Part shown: piece by piece, positions 14,548-18,705 of the stretch
How the letters are laid out: each line of letters begins with the position of its first letter
Position numbering within the stretch: the first letter of the stretch is position 1
NCBI GenBank assembly: GCA_002497905.1
Contig: DAFJ01000055.1
Location: forward strand, 1-18,705
Source: Euryarchaeota archaeon UBA251
GTDB lineage: Archaea > Thermoplasmatota > Poseidoniia > Poseidoniales > Thalassarchaeaceae
Direction: 5' to 3'
Length of the DNA stretch: 18,705 nucleotides
Program-made: the position numbers and the translations under genes
The notes under the pieces: model-generated
What the model was told of the DNA's origin: nothing
Databases searched by the model: none
What the model saw: only the letters and a program-made list of their open reading frames with translations

Positions 14548-15633
14548 ATGGCAAAGAAGGACACATATCTCGCACTTCTACGTCGCGGGATTGATGAGAA
14601 TACGGCAGACATCCTCTCAGATGCAGGCCTCAAGATTGGAGAAATCAAGAAACTCACCCAGGAACAACTTGAGCAGAATTATGGCCTCAAGCCGGAGATC
14701 GCTCAGGGTGTGGTTACGGCGGTCCAATCTGGTCCACGCGAGGCTGGTCGTCAGCGATTCCTTGCAGAGGTCCTCGCTGAGAAGAAGGAGATGGACCGCA
14801 TTGATGAGCAGCGGTTCAAGCGCCAGCAGAAGGATGTCATCGCAGAGATTAATGAGAACAGAGAACGACGCCGGATGGCGCGACTAGAGCAGTTCCGTGC
14901 ACAGAAGACAATCATGAATCGTCTGGGTAAGACAATTGAACTCATTGTGAAGATTGAGACGAATCATGACAACGAGACCAAGGACGAGCAGCGGAACAAG
15001 CTTCGAGATCAACTTGAGACTCGTGGACTTGAAGCCGCTCGTGACCATGAGATGTTGGAACTTGTTGGAACGCCACAAGACATTGTGGATTTCCGAAGAA
15101 AGATTGTCCCCTCTATCACGTTTCACGCCTGCCCAGAATGTAATGAAGAGTTAGAACCTGCAGGAGGTAATCGCAACTTGGACGATAGCGATAACTTCTC
15201 GTTCATTTGCTGGGATTGTGGTCACGAATTCATGGCACCAATGGCTGTGATTGTAGAGGGTTCTCTTGAATCAAACTCAATCACCATCTCCCCCGACACA
15301 CCTCCGCGCATGCCCCACTATGATCCGCCCATGCCTGATCGTGCACCCTCTGTGGCTGACATGCTTCGTGCCGATCTTGAGGCGACCGGTGCTAGCGCAG
15401 ATGAGGCGGTTGCAGCAGTCGAAGAATCCTCAATTGCAGGTGGTCTAATGAGCATAGATGAGTGGATTGACCAGACGCTTGCAGTTCATGGCTATATTCA
15501 GGCCCAGGAGCATCGTGAAGATTTCATCATCAGTACCGGTGCCGGTGCAACGAAGTTCAACAAGTGGATGAAGAAGGCAGGGCTTTACTTCAACAAGCAG
15601 ACCGGGCGTTGGACCCGTTGGGAAGATCGGTGA
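14548..15633 (+). CDS. Unrecognised coiled-coil protein with zinc ribbon, next to ksgA
   Basis: I do not recognise this 361-residue protein. Four parts can be seen. Residues about 5-60 form small helices with hairpin-like turns (ADILSDAGLKIGEIKKLTQE, then YGLKPEIAQGVVTAV), similar in style to helix-hairpin-helix or SAP-like modules. About 65-135 is a strongly charged, probably coiled-coil region rich in Glu, Arg and Gln. About 190-235 is a zinc ribbon with CPEC (195-198) and CWDC (221-224). About 270-361 is an acidic, Pro-rich linker and a basic, Trp-containing C-terminal domain (KFNKWMKKAGLYFNKQTGRWTRW). AAGGTGG at 14537-14543 sets the ATG. It lies after ksgA and 9 bases before the ferredoxin. 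The parts suggest a nucleic-acid or ribosome-associated factor, but this is inference only. Confidence 0.8.
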   Translation: MAKKDTYLALLRRGIDENTADILSDAGLKIGEIKKLTQEQLEQNYGLKPEIAQGVVTAVQSGPREAGRQRFLAEVLAEKKEMDRIDEQRFKRQQKDVIAEINENRERRRMARLEQFRAQKTIMNRLGKTIELIVKIETNHDNETKDEQRNKLRDQLETRGLEAARDHEMLELVGTPQDIVDFRRKIVPSITFHACPECNEELEPAGGNRNLDDSDNFSFICWDCGHEFMAPMAVIVEGSLESNSITISPDTPPRMPHYDPPMPDRAPSVADMLRADLEATGASADEAVAAVEESSIAGGLMSIDEWIDQTLAVHGYIQAQEHREDFIISTGAGATKFNKWMKKAGLYFNKQTGRWTRWEDR

Positions 15634-15642
15634 GGCGACCTG

Positions 15643-15936
15643 ATGTCCAAGCCGGTGGTCCGCTTCCGGCGCGCATCCCTTCCGTTGGCTACTATCGAGG
15701 TGGAAAACCACGAGACGCTTCTAGAAGCTGCTTGTAAAGCCGGTCTTGAAGCCCCTTCAAACTGTAACTCTGGAACATGTGGTACTTGCATGATGCGTCT
15801 TGTAAGCGGTGAAGTGGATGGTCTTGATCCCCTTCCACCCGGATTAGATGAGGACATTGTAGCAGAAGGTGCAATTTTGACTTGCATAGGACGTGCAGTA
15901 TCATCGTGTGTAATCGATGTGATTCCTCCATTGTGA
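15643..15936 (+). CDS. Plant-type [2Fe-2S] ferredoxin
   Basis: This 97-residue small electron carrier has the exact plant-type cluster ligands: Cys41-x4-Cys46-x2-Cys49 in CNSGTCGTC, and Cys81 in ILTCIGR. The usual early pattern LLEAACKAGLEAPSNC precedes them. Two extra Cys (31 and 89) are not ligands in the family. It would transfer single electrons in the cytoplasm; no partner reductase or oxygenase is encoded nearby, so its pathway is unknown. GAGG about 7 bases before the ATG is the probable ribosome binding site. It lies 9 bases after the zinc-ribbon gene and 4 bases before the small membrane protein, so the three are likely co-transcribed. Confidence 0.93.
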   Translation: MSKPVVRFRRASLPLATIEVENHETLLEAACKAGLEAPSNCNSGTCGTCMMRLVSGEVDGLDPLPPGLDEDIVAEGAILTCIGRAVSSCVIDVIPPL

Positions 15937-15940
15937 GTTG

Positions 15941-16096
15941 ATGATGATGGAGCCGTTACTAATCGCCTTCCTCATTTTCGATGTAATTGCATTAGGTATT
16001 GCCCTCTGGTGGCTTGGTTCGCGGGTTCGAAGCAAGTTTGATGAGGTCGAGGAACGTCATCGTCGTCGGTGGGAACAAGATTCTGTAGAAGACTAA
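15941..16096 (+). CDS. Small single-span membrane protein (49-51 residues)
   Basis: This short reading frame starts 4 bases after the ferredoxin stop, with three consecutive ATG codons (15941, 15944, 15947). It encodes one hydrophobic helix (PLLIAFLIFDVIALGIALWW, about residues 5-24), then a strongly charged tail with GSRVRSKFDEVEERHRRRWE and an acidic end. The positive residues right after the helix suggest an N-out, C-in orientation with a cytoplasmic helical tail. Tight spacing, a sensible membrane topology and the lack of other features in this gap support a real gene. Function is unknown; partnership with the ferredoxin is only a positional guess. Confidence 0.65.
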   Translation: MMMEPLLIAFLIFDVIALGIALWWLGSRVRSKFDEVEERHRRRWEQDSVED

Positions 16097-16101
16097 TCTT
16101 C
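16088..16101. terminator. Possible bidirectional terminator hairpin between convergent genes
   Basis: GAAGA-CTAA-TCTTC forms a perfect 5-base stem that includes the small membrane gene's stop codon. It sits in the 33-base gap before the convergent minus-strand gene. On the minus strand a T-rich GATTTTCT precedes it. A 5-base AT-rich stem is weak evidence, so this is tentative. Confidence 0.25.
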
Positions 16102-16129
16102 AGAACTAGTTGTATTAGAAAATCATCGT

Positions 16130-16417
16130 TTATTCATTCAATGTACGTGTCCAACGAGAAGCATCAGGGATGCCGACGATTTCAAGTCGGACTCCAGCAA
16201 CTCCTTTGGTTTCGATTAGCCTTTCACGTAGATCTTGTAGGTCGTAGAGACAACACGGACAATGTGGACGAGATGGATTGACATGGAGTGTGAGGGCTGA
16301 ATCATCACTAATTTCCATTCCTTCAATCAGGCTCTGAAGTGGTGTTCCGTGTGCATCGTTCCATCCACGGATGATATTGAGAACTCGACGTTGCAGTCTT
16401 TTCTGCCGCATCGACAT
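16130..16417 (-). CDS. Small CPCC-containing protein, possibly MIP18/DUF59-like
   Basis: This 95-residue protein has a basic N-terminal helix (MSMRQKRLQRRVLNIIRGW), then a probable beta-alpha-beta core: ALTLHVNPSRPHCPCCLYDL (41-60), helix QDLRERLIETKGVAG and strand VRLEIVGIP, ending in SRWT. The layout, with strand then CP motif then helix then GV-x-V strand then a Trp, resembles the MIP18/DUF59/SufT family that assists iron-sulfur cluster assembly. The N-terminal half is shorter and less typical, however, and NifU C-terminal or HMA-like folds are alternatives. CPCC (53-56) could bind a metal. GGAGG 9 bases before the ATG is a good ribosome binding site. It begins 17 bases after the histone-fold-like gene and is probably its operon partner. 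Confidence 0.7.
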   Translation of the reverse strand: MSMRQKRLQRRVLNIIRGWNDAHGTPLQSLIEGMEISDDSALTLHVNPSRPHCPCCLYDLQDLRERLIETKGVAGVRLEIVGIPDASRWTRTLNE

Positions 16418-16434
16418 ATTTCACAGCCTCCGTT

Positions 16435-17229
16435 TTATTCCCATGGGTCGATGTGGACAATATGCTCCAAACTGATTTTTCGGGCGTTCTGTTCACGCGC
16501 TCGTTCACCAGCGTGACGTAACATGCGCCGCATCCACCCCAGCATCGCAAGTGTCTGGAAGCGGTCGAGAGTGTCGATTATTCGTCCGGGAGTGTTCAGA
16601 TTCTCTTGAAGATCGAGTTGGATTTCTGCTGCATGATCATAGTAGACAAGGATCAACTCCTCGATTGCATCGTTGTCTAGAGGAAGTCCTCCGAATCTGC
16701 GACTCATATCTCGGAGAATTGTTGGAGAAAGGACCTCTCCTGTTCCTGGTTGGATGGCTTCTGCGATTGGATCGACTTCCATTGGAGTGGGATTTTCATC
16801 TAAGGGTGCATCTGTGTTTCCAATCCCCATTTGTTCAAGCGCCTTCTCAAGGTGCCGTTCTTTGATTGTCCCAACGCGTTCGCGTGCCGCTACTTGTGAT
16901 GCTATTCGGAGTAGGCGAAGCAGGTGTCCTTCTAACCGCTCATTGGCAGATACGGTGGCTGCCGCAGCGACAGAATCGACTCGACGTAGATTGTCGCTCA
17001 TCATTCCCTTGGTTCGATTAAAGCCAAGACGGGTTCGACTTGGGTCATCGAGAGTTTTCCTTTCAGGATCGGCTTCTAGCGTCTTGTCTTCCATTTCTTT
17101 TGTTATTCGACGTAGCTCAGTCTCAAGGATTGGGACGAGTGCAGTCTTGACATCGCCACCAATCCGAAGGTCAATACCGAGTCCTTTAGCGACCTCGGCG
17201 ATGTGTGATGGGGCCCAAGGTTTCGCCAT
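16435..17229 (-). CDS. Protein with two degenerate histone-fold-like units
   Basis: I do not recognise this 264-residue protein as a named family. By eye, residues 5-46 (APSHIAEVAKGLGI then a long helix ending TKEM) match helix 1, loop 1 and helix 2 of archaeal histones. Residues 97-134 (LRIASQVAARERVGTIKERH) match the end of helix 2, loop 2 and helix 3. The pattern repeats at 167-211 (SPTILRDMSRRFGGLPLDND onward) and 224-260 (MLRHAGERAREQNARKISLE). Each unit carries a linker in the middle, with residues 47-96 acidic then basic. This suggests an internally duplicated histone-fold scaffold, as in TAF or CENP-like dimers, rather than a DNA-packaging histone. Start is ATG 17229, with no strong ribosome binding site. 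It lies 53 bases after the peptidase stop. Gene reality is strong; the fold assignment is inference. Confidence 0.75.
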   Translation of the reverse strand: MAKPWAPSHIAEVAKGLGIDLRIGGDVKTALVPILETELRRITKEMEDKTLEADPERKTLDDPSRTRLGFNRTKGMMSDNLRRVDSVAAAATVSANERLEGHLLRLLRIASQVAARERVGTIKERHLEKALEQMGIGNTDAPLDENPTPMEVDPIAEAIQPGTGEVLSPTILRDMSRRFGGLPLDNDAIEELILVYYDHAAEIQLDLQENLNTPGRIIDTLDRFQTLAMLGWMRRMLRHAGERAREQNARKISLEHIVHIDPWE

Positions 17230-17282
17230 GTCATAGAGTCATGAATCGAGGCACTTCAAGTATCGCCATTCTGATTCAAAGG

Positions 17283-18506
17283 TTACCAGATGGACCACGA
17301 TGGAAAAGCCTCACCGCTGGACAGGCATTCCATGCCATCTTCGGTACGCACCCAACAATCCTCTATCCCGACTGCCCCTTCGGAGTAGATCACCTTCGGC
17401 TCAATTGCCATGGTGCCTCTAATTTCTAGTGGGGTATCGAATCCCTCAGCAACGACAGGTGTCTCATCGAGTTCTAACCCGATGCTGTGGCCCAAGAAGC
17501 GAGCCTGCTCTGGAGGCATTCCCATTAGGTGTTCATCATACCCCATGTTCTTCGCCATTCCCTGTCCTACTTCCCAGGCCTTCTCACAGGTATCACCTTG
17601 TGAGAGTACATTGCGTACCTTTGCAGCGATTTCCTCCATCTGTTCAAGTCGCTCCTTCCAGATTGTTTCTGGTTCACCGATACTGAACATTCGCGTCATA
17701 TCGGTAATGTAACCACGGTGCACATGTACAATATCCACGAGTATAGGATCGCCCTTCTGTATACGGCGATGCCCAGCACCGAGAGCTGCCATTGGATGGG
17801 AACCAACTCCTCCGATTGCGCTGTCAAAGTATGAGGGAATCGCACCGGAGACACCGCTTGCAATGACAACACGATCACAATCCATTGGCCACTTTCTCAT
17901 ACGAATCATGCCACCAAATCCCTCGGCTCGGCTGACTTCATCAGCAGCAGCAGCTAACTCAATCTCAGTGATACCTTCTCCGAAGGCGGAGCCGAGATCA
18001 TCGATGGCTTCGAACATTCTACGTTGGATTTGACCACATTCTCGCATACGGTCAATTTCCCACTCTGTCTTGGTTTCACGCAGACCCCATAGGAATCGAG
18101 TACAATCTCCTCCATCGCCTATTTGTTCCTGCATAAATGTGGCATTACTGGCCGGCATTCGTCCAAGTTGTAGTGCTGGCGTGGTACCGAGAGCGTCTGC
18201 TAAAGATGCCATTCTTGGATGTGCTTCGACTCTATGTGGAGCATCATCGCCTCCTGATTCGTGAATTGCCCGTTTCAGAGAGGATCGAACGTACTGGATA
18301 ATTTCCCCGTCACTTCGAATATGCACTCCTCCAGCCTGGCGATTTCCCACAATCCAATACAGGTCGACTGGGTCATTGATCCAGATTGAATCAAATCCTT
18401 TCTTTACCATTTGTTTGAGAAGTTGTTGCTGACGCAACTCCAACTCTGAAGGGGGGACACGCCAGTCTTCGCCGTCTGGGCCGACAAGGTTCTCCGGGTT
18501 CCACAT
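17283..18506 (-). CDS. M24 family metallopeptidase (Xaa-Pro aminopeptidase/dipeptidase-like)
   Basis: This 407-residue protein has an N-terminal creatinase-like domain (about 1-140) and a C-terminal pita-bread domain. The five dinuclear-metal ligands are all present: Asp258 (ILVDIVHVHRGY), Asp269 (YITDMTR), His340 (FLGHSIGLELDE), Glu369 (AIEPKVI) and Glu382 (GIEDCW). The family cleaves the bond before proline in peptides, or acts on related substrates such as creatine; Xaa-Pro dipeptides are the default inference. There is no signal peptide, so it is cytoplasmic. The start is ATG 18506, before MWNPENL. No clear ribosome binding site is seen. It is divergent from phosphoglycerate kinase across a 94-base region that contains several repeats. 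Confidence 0.92.
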   Translation of the reverse strand: MWNPENLVGPDGEDWRVPPSELELRQQQLLKQMVKKGFDSIWINDPVDLYWIVGNRQAGGVHIRSDGEIIQYVRSSLKRAIHESGGDDAPHRVEAHPRMASLADALGTTPALQLGRMPASNATFMQEQIGDGGDCTRFLWGLRETKTEWEIDRMRECGQIQRRMFEAIDDLGSAFGEGITEIELAAAADEVSRAEGFGGMIRMRKWPMDCDRVVIASGVSGAIPSYFDSAIGGVGSHPMAALGAGHRRIQKGDPILVDIVHVHRGYITDMTRMFSIGEPETIWKERLEQMEEIAAKVRNVLSQGDTCEKAWEVGQGMAKNMGYDEHLMGMPPEQARFLGHSIGLELDETPVVAEGFDTPLEIRGTMAIEPKVIYSEGAVGIEDCWVRTEDGMECLSSGEAFPSWSIW

Positions 18507-18515
18507 CGTCTGGAT

Positions 18516-18552
18516 GGTTCGGCTTGAGCACCAAAGCGGTTCGCCTTGAACC
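18516..18552. repeat. Short direct repeat with inverted half-sites in the pgk/peptidase divergent region
   Basis: GGTTCGGCTTGAGC (18516-18529) and GGTTCGCCTTGAAC (18538-18551) match at 12 of 14 bases with a 22-base period, close to two DNA turns. The second copy also forms an inverted repeat, GGTTC-GCCTT-GAACC (18538-18552). The placement between divergent starts suggests a regulator binding region, but no known site is recognised. Confidence 0.4.
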
Positions 18553-18570
18553 TACATCGATTGAACGAAA

Positions 18571-18582
18571 CCCCATATGGGG
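18571..18582 (+). promoter_or_regulatory. Palindromic TATA-like promoter element of pgk
   Basis: CCCCATATGGGG is a perfect 12-base palindrome. Its centre (CATATG) lies about 25 bases before the pgk ATG at 18601, the spacing expected for a TATA box on a leaderless archaeal transcript. No ribosome binding site lies close before that ATG, which agrees with a leaderless start. The flanking C and G runs are unusual for a TATA box and may form an operator that overlaps it. Confidence 0.45.
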
Positions 18583-18600
18583 AACATCTGTCGGAGTTTC

Positions 18601-18705
18601 ATGGCGGGCGTCCTAACGCTCGATATGGCTCGGCTCACCGGCAAGGTAGTTCTAGTTCGCGTGGACATCAATTCACCCCTCCATCCTGAGACCAAAGTAT
18701 TCCTT
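18601..18705 (+). CDS. pgk: Phosphoglycerate kinase, N-terminal start (3' end outside window)
   Basis: Only 35 codons are present before the window ends. They read into LTGKVVLVRVDINSPLHPET, the conserved first beta strand and substrate-binding loop of phosphoglycerate kinase (family pattern gKxVLvRvDxNxPl), in the archaeal form with DINSP. The enzyme transfers phosphate between 1,3-bisphosphoglycerate and ADP in glycolysis and gluconeogenesis. The ATG at 18601 fits the TATA-like element 25 bases upstream and the usual TLDxxxLxGK lead-in. An internal ATG at 18625 is a less likely alternative. Confidence 0.9.
   Translation, partial: MAGVLTLDMARLTGKVVLVRVDINSPLHPETKVFL

Noticed and set aside
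16015..16040. tRNA T-arm-like GCGGGTTCGAAGC
   Set aside because: The flanks do not form a T stem, there is no acceptor or anticodon arm, and the bases fall inside the small membrane protein frame.
16673..17236. Antisense open frame (187 codons) opposite the histone-fold-like gene
   Set aside because: The product is a low-complexity Arg/Ser-rich sequence. The minus-strand gene has the better amino-acid composition and operon spacing.
1..18705. CRISPR arrays, insertion sequences, integrases or phage genes
   Set aside because: No regularly spaced repeats, terminal inverted repeats, transposase motifs or phage proteins were seen. Gene style is uniform along the window.

Overview
The window looks like euryarchaeal DNA, most probably from a marine Poseidoniia (Marine Group II or III) genome. 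The support is the gene content: L21e, RNA polymerase subunit F (Rpb4-like), a DUF655 protein and a KsgA/Dim1 methyltransferase in the order known from Euryarchaeota, plus archaeal Pus10 and an archaeal-type phosphoglycerate kinase start. Starts show mixed archaeal habits: some genes have GGAGG-type ribosome binding sites, while others have a TATA-like element about 25 bases before the start codon, which suggests leaderless mRNA. The lineage is an inference from content and style, not from a database match.

Layout. Bases 1-1690 (+) hold the end of an Atg22/UMF1-type major facilitator transporter with a large hydrophilic insert, then a membrane-anchored hexapeptide-repeat acyltransferase. Bases 1695-6053 (-) hold, in transcription order, two tandem AIM24-family proteins, an MTA/SAH-deaminase-type amidohydrolase, and a sodium:solute symporter. 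The symporter is preceded by a clear thiamine pyrophosphate (TPP) riboswitch that contains its ribosome binding site, so it is probably a thiamine or thiamine-precursor importer. Bases 6109-10711 (+) hold a J-domain protein with one zinc centre, a large RND-superfamily exporter and a small DUF971 protein.

Bases 10793-16096 (+) form an information-processing region: Pus10, L21e, RNA polymerase subunit F, DUF655, KsgA, an unrecognised coiled-coil/zinc-ribbon protein, a [2Fe-2S] ferredoxin and a small single-span membrane protein of about 50 residues. Bases 16130-18506 (-) hold an M24 metallopeptidase, a 264-residue protein that appears to contain two degenerate histone-fold-like units, and a small CPCC-containing protein perhaps related to the MIP18/DUF59 fold. 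At 18601 (+) a phosphoglycerate kinase gene begins and runs off the window.

The strongest discoveries are the archaeal TPP riboswitch on a sodium symporter and the internally repeated histone-fold-like protein. Secondary leads are the palindrome-rich leader of the L21e/RNA polymerase operon, the palindromic TATA-like element before pgk, and the uncharacterised zinc-ribbon protein next to ksgA. No intergenic stretch exceeds 300 bases. No tRNA, rRNA, CRISPR array, insertion sequence or integrase was seen.
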